A stretch of 64,000 nt of DNA from Pseudomonas arcuscaelestis (GCF_016881005.1 NZ_JACOPV010000011.1:1-64000); one strand, 5' to 3'; shown: positions 7,820 to 17,298, numbered from the stretch's first letter. Translations and numbers: made by a program. The notes: generated by a model from the sequence alone, not told the origin.

Positions 7820-8923
7820 TCAGTTGCCGGACGCCGTTTTGAATTTGGTCCAAACCCGCATCCGCGCACGCATGTCGGATTGGGGAATGTCCTTACCTGT
7901 CACCAGGCGCTCGAAGGCCTCTGCAGCCGGATAGATGTCCGGGTTGTTGCGCATCTGCGGATCGACATCCGGGCGCGCCTTGGCGTTCGAGGTGGGGTAA
8001 CCGGTGAAATTGCTGATAGCCGCCATGTTCTCCGGACGCATGACGAAGTTGATAAAGGTATAGGCGTATTCCGGGTGTTTGGCATCGACTGGAATCGCCA
8101 TGTTGTCCATCCAAACCGTGGTGCCTTCACGCGGGATGCGGTACTGGAAGCTGACTTTCCTGGACGCTGAGTCGGCGGTGCGCTGAGCCTGGGTCATGTC
8201 GCCGCTGTAACCGAGCGACAGGCACAAGTTGCCGTTGACCAGGTCGGTGACCGGCTGCGACTGGAACTTGCGGATATACGGCCTGATCTTGAGCAGCAGT
8301 TCGCTGGCCGCGGCGAGGTCTTCCTTCTTGGCACTGCGCGGATCGCGGCCTAAGTAATTAAGTACTACCGCCAGGGCTTCGTCCGGCGAATCGATCATCG
8401 AAATCCCGCAGTCGGCAAATTTGGCTGCCAGCTCCGGTTTGAACAACAACTCCAGGCTGTCCACCGGCGCATCCGGCATGCGCTTGCGAATCTGCTCATC
8501 GTTGTACGTCAGGCCGATGGTGCCCCAGGGAAAAGGCACTGTCGCTTTGCTGGCGTGCGGATAATGAGTACGCAGCTTCTGCAGGCCCGGCTCCACATCG
8601 GCCAGCGCGGTTATCTTCGAGCGGTCCAGCTCCTGCAGGCTGCCGGCACGCATCAGTCGCTCCGCCACGGTGTCGCCAGGAAAGATCAGGTCGTAGCCGC
8701 TGCCGCCGGTCATCAATTTGGCTTCCAGCACTTCGCTGCCGTCCATCACGTCGTAGATCACCTTAATGCCGGTCTCGGCGGTGAACTTGGATAGCGTGTC
8801 CTCGGCAAAGTAATCAGCCCAGTTGTATAGGCGCAGGGTCTTTTCCTCAGCATGTGCCGTGGTCAAGGTTGCCCCCAGCGCGAAGCCCAGGGTAACGAGT
8901 AAACCTTTATGGCTGACGTTCAT
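7820..8923 (-). CDS. polyamine ABC transporter substrate-binding protein (SpuD/PotF-like)
   Basis: A 367-residue periplasmic binding protein. A signal peptide (ending TTAHAEE) precedes the family start LRLYNWADYFAEDTLSKF. Further typical segments are YDVMDGSEVLEAKLMTGG, GYDLIFPGDTVAERL and PFPWGTIGLTYN. Start 8923 has AAGGGG eight bases upstream; the frame stays open into aguB but that extension is not the gene. It ends one base before the aguB stop region, so translation is coupled. Known relatives bind putrescine or spermidine. No permease or ATPase gene lies beside it, so it must share membrane components encoded elsewhere. Confidence 0.9.
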   Translation of the reverse strand: MNVSHKGLLVTLGFALGATLTTAHAEEKTLRLYNWADYFAEDTLSKFTAETGIKVIYDVMDGSEVLEAKLMTGGSGYDLIFPGDTVAERLMRAGSLQELDRSKITALADVEPGLQKLRTHYPHASKATVPFPWGTIGLTYNDEQIRKRMPDAPVDSLELLFKPELAAKFADCGISMIDSPDEALAVVLNYLGRDPRSAKKEDLAAASELLLKIRPYIRKFQSQPVTDLVNGNLCLSLGYSGDMTQAQRTADSASRKVSFQYRIPREGTTVWMDNMAIPVDAKHPEYAYTFINFVMRPENMAAISNFTGYPTSNAKARPDVDPQMRNNPDIYPAAEAFERLVTGKDIPQSDMRARMRVWTKFKTASGN

Positions 8924-8924
8924 A

Positions 8925-9833
<909 letters not shown>

Positions 9834-9836
9834 GCA

Positions 9837-10889
9837 TCACCCCTTTACCGGCCAGGCGGGTTGCTGTTGAGTGATGCAGTGCACGCCCCCACCACCGTGG
9901 GCCAGATGGTTGATCTGCACCGGGACCACTTCACGTCCAGGGAACGCCTTGGCCAATACCTCGGCAGCCGCATGGTCCGCCTCGATGCCGTAGGCCGGCA
10001 TGATGATGGCGCCATTGGCAATATAGAAGTTGGTGTAAGAAGCGCAGAACACCTCGGCATCGACATCCACTGCCTCGCTCGCTTCGTACAGCTCGTGCAT
10101 TTCAAACCTGCGACCCTGGGCATCGGTGGCCAGCGCCAGCGCCCTACGGTTTTCCCGAGCCACCTGGGCATACACCGAACTCTGGTCGCGGGTCGCATCG
10201 ACCAGCAACACGCCAGGACGAGCGAACGCGCAGACGCCATCAACGTGGCCATCGGTCATGTCACCGGTGACGTAGTCTGGGTCACCCGGCAGCCAGATGG
10301 TTTTTTTGATACCCAGAAAGCGCGAGAAAATATCCTCGATCTCGGCCTTGGTCATTCCCGGGTTACGGTTAGGGTTGAGTAACACCGACTCGGTGGTAAT
10401 CAACGTACCCTCGCCGTCCACATGAATTGCCCCGCCTTCGTTGCTCAAGGCCGTGCCAAAGCAGTCCAGCCCGAGCGTGTTGAGCACACGCCGCGCCAAG
10501 CCTTCGTCCAGGTCATGCGCCGACTTGCCGCCCCAGGCGTTGAAGCGCCAGCTGACACCGGCCAGCCCCAGCTTGGGATGGCAAACAAAGCTTGGGCCCG
10601 AGTCGCGGCACCAGCTGTCGTTCACCGGCAGCTCGATCAACTCGATGTTCGCCCCACAGAGTTTGCTGGCACTGGCGCGGGCGGAGGGATCAACCACCAT
10701 CTTGACCGGTTCGAAGCGCGCAATCGCATTGGCAACACGGGCAAAGTCCACCTGAACCTGCTCCAGCGTCACCTTCCAGCCGGACTCCCACAACTGCTGG
10801 TTGTGCGGCCAGACCATCCAGGTCGCTGCATGGTTCACCCACTCTGCGGGCATGAACCAACCACTGTTCAGATCGTCATTGCGCTGCAT
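9837..10889 (-). CDS. aguA: agmatine deiminase
   Basis: A 350-residue cytoplasmic enzyme (no signal peptide) converting agmatine to N-carbamoylputrescine. Family motifs: WMVWPHN near the N-terminus, DSWCRDSGPSFV, EGGAIHVDGEGT, DMTDGHVDGVCAFA and the catalytic-Cys motif GGGVHCITQQQP close to the end. The ATG at 10889 is preferred over the GTG three codons upstream because AGGTGA stands five bases before it. It is the first gene of the minus-strand set, facing a divergent LysR gene. It shares the fold but not the signal peptide of the Tat-exported paralogue at the other end of the set. Confidence 0.93.
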   Translation of the reverse strand: MQRNDDLNSGWFMPAEWVNHAATWMVWPHNQQLWESGWKVTLEQVQVDFARVANAIARFEPVKMVVDPSARASASKLCGANIELIELPVNDSWCRDSGPSFVCHPKLGLAGVSWRFNAWGGKSAHDLDEGLARRVLNTLGLDCFGTALSNEGGAIHVDGEGTLITTESVLLNPNRNPGMTKAEIEDIFSRFLGIKKTIWLPGDPDYVTGDMTDGHVDGVCAFARPGVLLVDATRDQSSVYAQVARENRRALALATDAQGRRFEMHELYEASEAVDVDAEVFCASYTNFYIANGAIIMPAYGIEADHAAAEVLAKAFPGREVVPVQINHLAHGGGGVHCITQQQPAWPVKG

Positions 10890-11021
10890 GCTTCTCACCT
10901 TTCAGTTAAGGGATATTAATTACTGAAAACCGCTGCTGCGGTAAGAAAGTCCATGCTATGGCTTCATAAATGCGCAAACAAACGATAGATTTAGCCGACA
11001 ACTGATAAGTAGAGCTAATCA

Positions 11022-11888
11022 ATGCTAAAGCACTGGCCTCCCCTGAATGCCCTGCGCGGCTTTGAAGCTGCCGCTCGCCTGGGCAGCTTTCACAAGGCAG
11101 CCGAAGAGCTACATCTCACTCAATCGGCGATCAGCCAGCAGATACGCAGCCTCGAAACATTCCTGGAGCAACCGTTGTTCTTTCGCAGCGGCCGCAGCGT
11201 GAGCCTTACCGATGCCGGCTACGACCTGCAAAGCACCACCCAGGCGATGCTGCAGCAATTGTCGGTGGGTATTCGCCGTCTGGAGCAATACCGCAAGCCC
11301 AACCAACTGGTGGTCAACACCACTCCGGCGTTTGCCCGCCACTGGTTGCTGCCGCGCCTGGGCGATTTTCATCGCCAGCACCCCGAGGTTGACCTGTGGT
11401 TGTTCACCAGTTTCGAGCCACCGGACATGGCCACGCAAACCATCGACCTGAGCATTCGCGATGACCTCAGCGCCCAGGCAGAATGCAGCCACCGGACCCT
11501 GTGCCGTGATCGCCTTTACCCGGCTTGCCATCCTGCTTTGCTCAACACGCCCAGGGAGCAGCGCACCACCTTGCATGGCGAACGCGAAATGGACTGGAGT
11601 CATTGGGTAATAGAGGGCGGCGAAGATGTTGGCCAACGCAGCAATGGCCTGAACTTCTCCGACCCTGGCCTGCTGCTCGATGCCGCCTGCGCGGGTCATG
11701 GAATTGCCTTGGTCAGCCAACTACTGGCAAATCAGGCAAACAGCCAAGGATTATTGCAGCCGCTGTGCGCACAAACCGTACGCGGGCCTGACTGGAGCTG
11801 CCTGATACATCGCGATAGCGAGAAGAGCCCATTGACGCGAAGTTTTAGTATTTGGTTGCAGGCGAGCCTGGCAGTTGATGGCGATTAA
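11022..11888 (+). CDS. LysR-family regulator (GcvA-like), probable regulator of the agu genes
   Basis: A 288-residue LysR regulator. The N-terminal winged helix is at about residues 5-65 (LNALRGFEAAARLGSFHKAA, LTQSAISQQIRSLE), followed by the effector-binding domain. The WPPLNALRGFEAAARL opening is typical of the GcvA/AmpR branch. It is divergent from aguA with about 130 bases between the starts, the usual arrangement of a LysR protein with its target operon, so agmatine or a downstream compound is the likely effector (inference). The end overlaps the antitoxin-like frame on the other strand by four bases. Confidence 0.9.
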   Translation: MLKHWPPLNALRGFEAAARLGSFHKAAEELHLTQSAISQQIRSLETFLEQPLFFRSGRSVSLTDAGYDLQSTTQAMLQQLSVGIRRLEQYRKPNQLVVNTTPAFARHWLLPRLGDFHRQHPEVDLWLFTSFEPPDMATQTIDLSIRDDLSAQAECSHRTLCRDRLYPACHPALLNTPREQRTTLHGEREMDWSHWVIEGGEDVGQRSNGLNFSDPGLLLDAACAGHGIALVSQLLANQANSQGLLQPLCAQTVRGPDWSCLIHRDSEKSPLTRSFSIWLQASLAVDGD

Positions 11889-12127
11889 TGATGTGGCGTT
11901 GTATGCGGCATCGCCAAAAGGTCGATTCCCAGGGCGCGAATAACTCTCAGCACCGTGTCGAAACGAGGCTTCGCACCTGGAGACAATGCCTTGTAGAGGC
12001 TTTCACGACCTAACCCACTGGCAACGGCTACCTGAGCCATGCCACGAGCTTTGGCAACATACCCAAGCGCTCTGATGAGCTCGCAGGCTTTGCCAATGCC
12101 TACAAAGTGCGGGTAATACCGTTCCAT
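11885..12127 (-). pseudogene. HigA-type antitoxin, N-terminally truncated remnant
   Basis: The frame encodes about 55 C-terminal residues typical of the 'putative addiction module antidote' family: LGYVAKARGMAQVAVASGLG, then RESLYKALSPGAKPRFD and VLRVIRALGID, a helix-turn-helix. Family members have about 95-100 residues; here the first 40 or so are missing or replaced by unrelated residues, whether one starts at the ATG at 12127 or further upstream (frame open to 12307). No RelE/HigB toxin gene precedes it. It is therefore read as a decayed antitoxin, although the remaining domain could still bind DNA. Confidence 0.55.
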
Positions 12128-12237
12128 GTGGGAGCCCGCGTTGCCGGGACTGCAGATGAAGACGCGACCCTGGTATGGGCCGCGCATTTTCCAGGTGAGA
12201 TGGCTAAAGCCATTATCGATAATGTGGTTCTGTAGGC

Positions 12238-13419
12238 TTATCGCGCGAAGAAGAACGGACGAATACGCACGCCAACCACGTTGCCCGCATACGCCGCAAT
12301 CAACCATAACCAGCCATGCACGCTACCGGAGGCGATACCGCTGAAGTACGCGCCGATGTTGCAGCCATAGGCCAGGCGCGAGCCGTAACCCAATAGCAGA
12401 CCGCCAATAACCGCGGCTACCAGTGAACGCAAAGGAATGTTCAGGTTGGGCGCAAAGCGACCCGCCAAGCCTGCGGCCAGCAGCGCACCGAGGACAATGC
12501 CGATGTCCATTACCGTGGTGACATCCTCCCACAGTGGCGACGCCAGGGCCTTGGCATTGGCCGGTACTTGCCAGAACGCCCAACTGCCGACGTCTACGCC
12601 CAGGCCACCAAGGGTTTTTGCGCCCCACAGGGCGAATGCCGAGGTGATGCCCCATGGTCGCCCGGCCAGTGCCAGGGTTGCGTAATTGAGCAACGCCAGG
12701 GCCACAGCGCCCCACACCAGCGGCCATGGGCCACGCAGAAAACGACGCAGGCCCTGGTGCTCACTGGGTGGCGCAGTTTCCAGCAGACCGTGACGGCGCT
12801 TTTCCAACACCACTGTGGCCCATGCAATTACCGCGAATACCGCCAGGCTCACCAGCACTGCCGGAAGCAGGCCAAAAGACTGAACAATCGAGGTGGCCGG
12901 CAACGATGGCAGCGAGAACCACCAATCGACGTGATGGGTGGCCGTTACCGAACCGATGATGAAGAACAGCAGGGTCACCAGCATCCGTGCGTTGCCGCCA
13001 CCGACGGTGAACAAGGTACCGGAAGCACAGCCACCGCCCATCTGCATGCCGATGCCAAAGATGAACGCACCAAACACCACCGAGACCCCGGCCGGGGCCA
13101 CCAGGCCTTTGACCGGCTGACCGAACAGGGTGCCGGCATCCAGCGCCGGGAAGAACAGCAACACGGCGATGGTCAGCATGACCATCTGCGCCCGCAAGCC
13201 TGCCCCGCGGCGTTCATTGATGAACACGCGCCAGGCCGAGGTAAAGCCAAAGGCGGCGTGATACAAAGTGAGCCCCAAGGCGGCGCCAACGATCAACAGC
13301 AACACCTGGTTGGTGCCGACATAAGCCTTGAGGAACAAGGCACCGATCAGCAGCAGCGCCAAGGCGAACAGCGGCGCACCGAGGCGACGTTCAGGCACGA
13401 TGGGAACAGAAAGACTCAT
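12238..13419 (-). CDS. YeeE/YedE family membrane transporter (thiosulfate/sulfur-compound uptake type)
   Basis: A 393-residue inner-membrane protein with about ten membrane segments and the internal duplication of the YeeE/YedE (DUF395) family. Two conserved cysteine motifs are present, one per half: GMQMGGGCASGTLF near residue 128 and LAYGCNIGAYFSGIASGS near the C-terminus. In thiosulfate transporters of this family such cysteines relay the substrate. The start at 13419 (MSLSVPIVPERR) is chosen because membrane segments begin right after it; the longer frame lacks a site. No TusA-like gene stands next to it, so the exact substrate is open. Confidence 0.85.
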   Translation of the reverse strand: MSLSVPIVPERRLGAPLFALALLLIGALFLKAYVGTNQVLLLIVGAALGLTLYHAAFGFTSAWRVFINERRGAGLRAQMVMLTIAVLLFFPALDAGTLFGQPVKGLVAPAGVSVVFGAFIFGIGMQMGGGCASGTLFTVGGGNARMLVTLLFFIIGSVTATHHVDWWFSLPSLPATSIVQSFGLLPAVLVSLAVFAVIAWATVVLEKRRHGLLETAPPSEHQGLRRFLRGPWPLVWGAVALALLNYATLALAGRPWGITSAFALWGAKTLGGLGVDVGSWAFWQVPANAKALASPLWEDVTTVMDIGIVLGALLAAGLAGRFAPNLNIPLRSLVAAVIGGLLLGYGSRLAYGCNIGAYFSGIASGSVHGWLWLIAAYAGNVVGVRIRPFFFAR

Positions 13420-13520
13420 GACAATATCCGCGTGGCGATTTTTCAGCTGCCAATTGTACCTGCGCAAGCCAGCAGGCAGTGTAGGATTCCTGACACCCTC
13501 CTCCATGAGCGAGCCACCTT

Positions 13521-13997
13521 ATGCAACTGACTCATCGCCCAGTCCAGGCCGCGGACATCGCCGCCATCTGCTGCTTTCCCCAAGGCCCCGACGAGCTGTT
13601 CTACATGTTCCCCAAGGCCAATTACCCACTGACGCCAGCGCAATTGAGCGATGCAATCGCGCAGCGGGCCGGCTCGACAGTGGTAGAGGGCGACGGGACG
13701 GTGCTGGCGTTTGCCAACTTCTACAAGGCCGAGCAAGGCGGTGTCTGCGCCTTGGGCAATGTGGTGGTAGCCCCAGCGGCCCGGGGTCATGGCGTAGCGC
13801 GCTATTTGGTGCAGAGCATGATTGATCTGGCCTGCAGCGAGTTCGATGCCCGCGAAGTATGGGTATCGTGTTTCAACAGCAATACCGCCGGCTTGTTGCT
13901 TTATCCACAGCTGGGGTTTGAACCCTTTGCCATCGAGGAACGCCAAGGGCCTGGCAATTCGCGGGTAGCCTTGGTGCAGATGAAGCAGATGTTGTAA
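13521..13997 (+). CDS. GNAT family N-acetyltransferase
   Basis: A 158-residue acetyltransferase with the GNAT fold. The acetyl-CoA motif A is clear at about residues 76-100 (LGNVVVAPAARGHGVARYLV), followed by NSNTAGLLLYPQLGFEPF typical of motif B. It begins divergently from the YeeE gene and ends two bases before the nrsF gene on the other strand. Substrate unknown. Confidence 0.85.
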   Translation: MQLTHRPVQAADIAAICCFPQGPDELFYMFPKANYPLTPAQLSDAIAQRAGSTVVEGDGTVLAFANFYKAEQGGVCALGNVVVAPAARGHGVARYLVQSMIDLACSEFDAREVWVSCFNSNTAGLLLYPQLGFEPFAIEERQGPGNSRVALVQMKQML

Positions 13998-13998
13998 G

Positions 13999-14643
13999 TT
14001 ACCAACGCAACCAGCGCGGCCCGAGCAACGCGCCTAGCAGAGTGGGAATGGCCATACCCAGCACATACCAGACGCCCCAGAACGGCACTTCCATCTCTGG
14101 GCAATGCAGGCAGTAGGCCAAGGTGGCAGTGGCGCTCGCCAACAAACCGGCCACTGCACCCGACAGGCGCAACTGAGTAGGTGCAAACTCGCGCAAGACA
14201 CGAATCAACGCAAAGAAGCCCGGCACCGACAACAACACAATGTTGAACGCACAGCTGCGCCAGGTCTGGCCGAAGATCATGCTCAATTGCTGTTCTTCAG
14301 GCACACCGCTCAATACCAGCAACGTCACCGCCCAAACCCCAAGCACGGGCGCGCCAATCCCTCCCCAGCGCAGGCCAACCTCAAGGCCAGGACGTGCCAA
14401 CCGGTTGAAGACCAGTAGCGCAGCAACCATCAAGCTTGCCGGCAAGGCGATCTTGCCCCAGAACAACGGTGTTGCCGCCACCACGGCAAGGTCGGCACGC
14501 ACCCCATACAGCAGCACTGTCAGTACGCTTGCGCCGACAATGGCGATCAGCATGGCAAGGCCAATACGCCGCGTAAACTGCTGCCGATCGATCGGTTCGA
14601 TACCGGTGGCAAGCAGGGAAATCAGGTCGTCGGTTTTCATCAT
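13999..14643 (-). CDS. nrsF: NrsF (DUF1109) membrane anti-sigma factor
   Basis: A 214-residue protein with six predicted membrane segments and a short cytoplasmic N-terminus (MMKTDDLISLLATGIEPID), typical of the NrsF/DUF1109 family. In Caulobacter NrsF holds SigF inactive until metal or oxidative stress. Conserved cysteines are present in the C-terminal half (RSCAFNIVLL; YCLHCPEMEVPFWG), in places expected for sensing. ATGATGA overlap: its start overlaps the sigma gene stop by four bases, so the two are translationally coupled. Confidence 0.9.
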   Translation of the reverse strand: MMKTDDLISLLATGIEPIDRQQFTRRIGLAMLIAIVGASVLTVLLYGVRADLAVVAATPLFWGKIALPASLMVAALLVFNRLARPGLEVGLRWGGIGAPVLGVWAVTLLVLSGVPEEQQLSMIFGQTWRSCAFNIVLLSVPGFFALIRVLREFAPTQLRLSGAVAGLLASATATLAYCLHCPEMEVPFWGVWYVLGMAIPTLLGALLGPRWLRW

Positions 14644-15209
14644 GTACCTCGAATCAACGCTGCGAGTGCCTTGAGCCCCCGATGGATGCCAACCTTCACC
14701 GCTGACCCGGAAAGCCCGGTCAGTTGTGCGGTTTCCTCGACCGACAGCCCCTCCAACTTGACGTGCACAATCGGCAAGCGTTGCTTGTCTGGCAGTTGCT
14801 GCAGCAGTTTACCCAAGTCCCGCTGGGCTTGAGCCGGCGCTTGCTGCTCCTGTGCAAACAGCTCGTCGCTGTCCTCCAGTGGGTCGTTCAAGGCGTCTCG
14901 TCGCCCTTGGCCGCGTAAATGATCGGCGAGTTTATAGCGGGCAATGGCCTGCACCCAGGCGGTCAACGGCTGATCGCGCTGATAGCTTTGACGGGCGTTA
15001 TGCACCGCCAGCAGCACCTCTTGGAGCAAGTCCTCGAGATCGTCAGAGCGCGAATACAGGCGCTTGCGCAAAAAACCTCGAAGGTGCCCGCTCAGTTGCT
15101 GCAGGAACAGTCGATAAGCCTGCGCATCGCCGTCCAGTCCTGCCACCAACAAGCCTTGCAGCGCTGCTTCACGCGCACGCAGCAATTCACTCTGTTTAGT
15201 TCGGTCCAT
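14640..15209 (-). CDS. sigF: SigF-type ECF sigma factor (start uncertain)
   Basis: ECF sigma factor of up to 189 residues paired with NrsF. Region 2 is seen in DDLEDLLQEVLLAVHNARQSY and PLTAWVQAIARYKLADHLR, region 4 in LPDKQRLPIVHVKLEGLSV and the helix-turn-helix TGLSGSAVKVGIHRGL. The ATG at 15209 is the longest start, but an exact SigF-type promoter has its -10 CGAA at 15203-15200, inside codons 2-3 of that frame. If the promoter is used, translation must begin downstream at a non-ATG codon such as the GTG or TTG codons near 15150. Genes divergent from it (bufA1 onward) carry the same promoter, so positive autoregulation is likely. Confidence 0.88.
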   Translation of the reverse strand: MDRTKQSELLRAREAALQGLLVAGLDGDAQAYRLFLQQLSGHLRGFLRKRLYSRSDDLEDLLQEVLLAVHNARQSYQRDQPLTAWVQAIARYKLADHLRGQGRRDALNDPLEDSDELFAQEQQAPAQAQRDLGKLLQQLPDKQRLPIVHVKLEGLSVEETAQLTGLSGSAVKVGIHRGLKALAALIRGT

Positions 15210-15225
15210 CCAAGGCTCTGGTTAC
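15200..15225 (-). promoter_or_regulatory. SigF-type promoter of sigF-nrsF
   Basis: On the minus strand GTAACC (15225-15220), a 16-base spacer and CGAA (15203-15200). This equals the published Caulobacter SigF consensus GTAACC-N16-CGAA at every fixed position. The -10 element overlaps the apparent start of the sigma gene. Confidence 0.75.
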
Positions 15226-15306
15226 AGGGGACGAAAAGAAAATAGCTGCCAGAAACGATAGCGTTTTTAACTACCTGGCGAAAAGACAAAAAAATTCTGC
15301 TGGGCT

Positions 15307-15332
15307 GTAACCCATCGGCTAAACCCGGCGAA
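15307..15332 (+). promoter_or_regulatory. SigF-type promoter of the bufferin operon
   Basis: GTAACC (15307-15312), a 16-base spacer and CGAA (15329-15332), about 60 bases upstream of the bufA1 ATG. It is the second exact copy of the SigF consensus in the 180-base divergent region. Confidence 0.85.
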
Positions 15333-15390
15333 CTACTTCACGAGCCGCAAGCAAAAATGCCCGGCCACCTAACCTTTGGAGTATGACGCC

Positions 15391-15672
15391 ATGAAAACTT
15401 TCGCCGCTACCGCCGCCGCTCTCGCCTTCGCTTCGATCGCAGGGACTGCCGTTGCCGCTTCGTCCACCGATGCGCCAGCACCTGCCATGGAAAAATGCTA
15501 CGGCGTGGCCATGGCAGGTAAAAACGATTGCAAAGCCGGGGCCGGCACCAGTTGCGCCGGTACAGCAAAAATGGACTACCAAGCCAACGCCTGGAAGAAC
15601 GTGCCTGCTGGCACCTGCACCTCGATCAAAACGCCCAACGGCATGGGCTCGCTGACTGCAAAACAGTCCTGA
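15391..15672 (+). CDS. bufA1: bufferin-type precursor peptide, BufA1 family (DUF2282)
   Basis: A 93-residue exported peptide: signal peptide to about residue 23 (AGTAVAA), then a small core with four cysteines at 36, 47, 55 and 76, the arrangement of DUF2282/BufA1. In characterised bufferins an MNIO enzyme turns core cysteines into thiooxazoles and the product binds copper in the periplasm. ATG 15391 has GGAG ten bases upstream, and a SigF-type promoter stands 60 bases before it. First gene of bufA1-bufB-bufC-doxX. Copper binding here is inferred from the family. Confidence 0.9.
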   Translation: MKTFAATAAALAFASIAGTAVAASSTDAPAPAMEKCYGVAMAGKNDCKAGAGTSCAGTAKMDYQANAWKNVPAGTCTSIKTPNGMGSLTAKQS

Positions 15673-15703
15673 TCCTCGGCAACCGGTAAAGGGCGAAGCG
15701 ACC

Positions 15704-16555
15704 ATGAACACACCTTCCTCTCTGAGTGCCAACACCGGCTTGGGCGCCGGTCTCGGGCTCAAGGCCGAGCATTACGAACACGCCATGGCCTGTAGGGCAC
15801 CCGGAATGTGGTTCGAGGTTCACCCGGAGAATTACATGGTCGCAGGCCCTCGACTGGAATGGCTACAAGCCGTTGCCGAGCAGCACCCGCTGTCTTTGCA
15901 TGGTGTGTCCATGTCGTTGGCCGCCGACCAGTTACCGGATGCCGAGCATCTGTATCGCCTCAAAGCGCTGACCGAACGAGTGCAACCACAACTGTTGTCG
16001 GAGCACCTGGCCTGGTCTACCTGGCAAGGGCAGTACCACCCGGACTTGCTGCCCTTTGCGCGCAGCCACGCGGCCCTGCAACGCATAGTCGAGAACATTG
16101 ACTACGCCCAGGATATCCTGGGCCGCCCGCTGGCGATCGAGAACCCAAGCCACTACACGCACCTGGACGGGCATGACTTCAGTGAGATCGACTTTCTCAC
16201 CGAGCTTTCCCAGCGTACCGGCTGCAGTCTGTTGCTCGATATCAACAATGTGCATGTCAGCGCCCATAACATGGGCTTTGAGGCCAGCACCTACCTGGAT
16301 GCATTTCCGGCCCACCTGATCAGCGAGATTCACCTGGCCGGTTACAGTCAGGACGCCAACAGCGACCTGTTGATTGACTCCCACGATGCGCCCATTGCCG
16401 CCGAGGTGTGGACGCTCTATCTGCGCTTGATAAAACGCATTGGCACGCGTCCTACCCTGATTGAGCGCGACGATCAGATCCCCCCCTTCGAGGCACTTCT
16501 GCGCGAGCGCGACATGGCCCAGTTGCTGCTCGATAGCAACAGTAGACAACCATGA
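15704..16555 (+). CDS. bufB: MNIO-family enzyme BufB (DUF692)
   Basis: A 283-residue TIM-barrel enzyme of the multinuclear non-haem iron oxidase family. Metal-ligand segments are visible in order: WFEVHPENYM, LSLHGVSMSL, ENPSHYTHL, LLLDINNVHVSAHN, SEIHLAGYSQ, DSHDAPI and LIERDDQIPPFE. It is expected to modify the cysteines of the BufA1 peptide encoded 31 bases upstream. It overlaps the next gene by four bases (ATGA), which points to coupled synthesis with its partner. Confidence 0.93.
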   Translation: MNTPSSLSANTGLGAGLGLKAEHYEHAMACRAPGMWFEVHPENYMVAGPRLEWLQAVAEQHPLSLHGVSMSLAADQLPDAEHLYRLKALTERVQPQLLSEHLAWSTWQGQYHPDLLPFARSHAALQRIVENIDYAQDILGRPLAIENPSHYTHLDGHDFSEIDFLTELSQRTGCSLLLDINNVHVSAHNMGFEASTYLDAFPAHLISEIHLAGYSQDANSDLLIDSHDAPIAAEVWTLYLRLIKRIGTRPTLIERDDQIPPFEALLRERDMAQLLLDSNSRQP

Positions 16556-17298
16556 GCACTTCAACGCTGGGACAATTCCAGACAGCTTTCGTCAACGCCT
16601 TGTACGGCGGCGCAGCGTCGAATGAGCTGCTTGCACTCACCCAGCAAGTTGGTTTCACGGTGTATCGCAATACCGTGCTCAAAGGCTGTGTGGATGCCTT
16701 GCAGGCCAACTTTCCCTCCGTCGAGCGTCTGGTGGGCAACCCTTGGTTCCGCGCTGCCGCTACGGTTCATGCAACCCAGACGCCGCCCAGCGACGCGCGC
16801 CTGATCTTCTATGGAGAGCACTTCGCAACCTTCATTGAGCAATTCGAGCCCGCCCAACATCTGCCTTACCTGGCCAATGTGGCCCGCGCTGACAGGCTAT
16901 GGATCGAGGTGCACACCGCGCCTGCCGACAGCAGCCTGAACAGGCTGGCGATGACCAACCTGGCACCTGAACTGCTCGGTCAACAACACCTGCGCCCGCG
17001 CACCGATGTGCGCTGGCAATGGTTCGCCGAACAACCGATCTACAGCATTTGGGACAGTAACCGCAGGGCCGCGCCCGTGCCGGAGCCGCTTGCCTGGGAG
17101 GGTGAAGGGGTATTGATGCGCCGACACCACGGCCAGGTGCTCTGGCAAGTTCTGAGTGAAGTCGATTGCATCTTTCTCGACGCCTGCGCGGCGGGCAACT
17201 CCCTGGAACAGGCAACCAACAGCGCCCTGACGTTCGATCCAACGCTGGACTTCACCACCCTGCTCGCCCGCCTGCTGGCGGCGGAAGTATTTGCTTGA
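16552..17298 (+). CDS. bufC: BufC-type partner protein (DUF2063)
   Basis: A 248-residue protein of the DUF2063 family, whose N-terminal part (LGQFQTAFVNALYGG, FTVYRNTVLKGCVDALQANFPSVERLVG) is the family signature. Members occur next to MNIO enzymes and act as partner or recognition subunits that bring the precursor peptide to the enzyme. The 4-base overlap with bufB supports a stoichiometric complex. The domain was once called a putative DNA-binding domain; a regulatory role is less likely here. Confidence 0.88.
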   Translation: MSTSTLGQFQTAFVNALYGGAASNELLALTQQVGFTVYRNTVLKGCVDALQANFPSVERLVGNPWFRAAATVHATQTPPSDARLIFYGEHFATFIEQFEPAQHLPYLANVARADRLWIEVHTAPADSSLNRLAMTNLAPELLGQQHLRPRTDVRWQWFAEQPIYSIWDSNRRAAPVPEPLAWEGEGVLMRRHHGQVLWQVLSEVDCIFLDACAAGNSLEQATNSALTFDPTLDFTTLLARLLAAEVFA

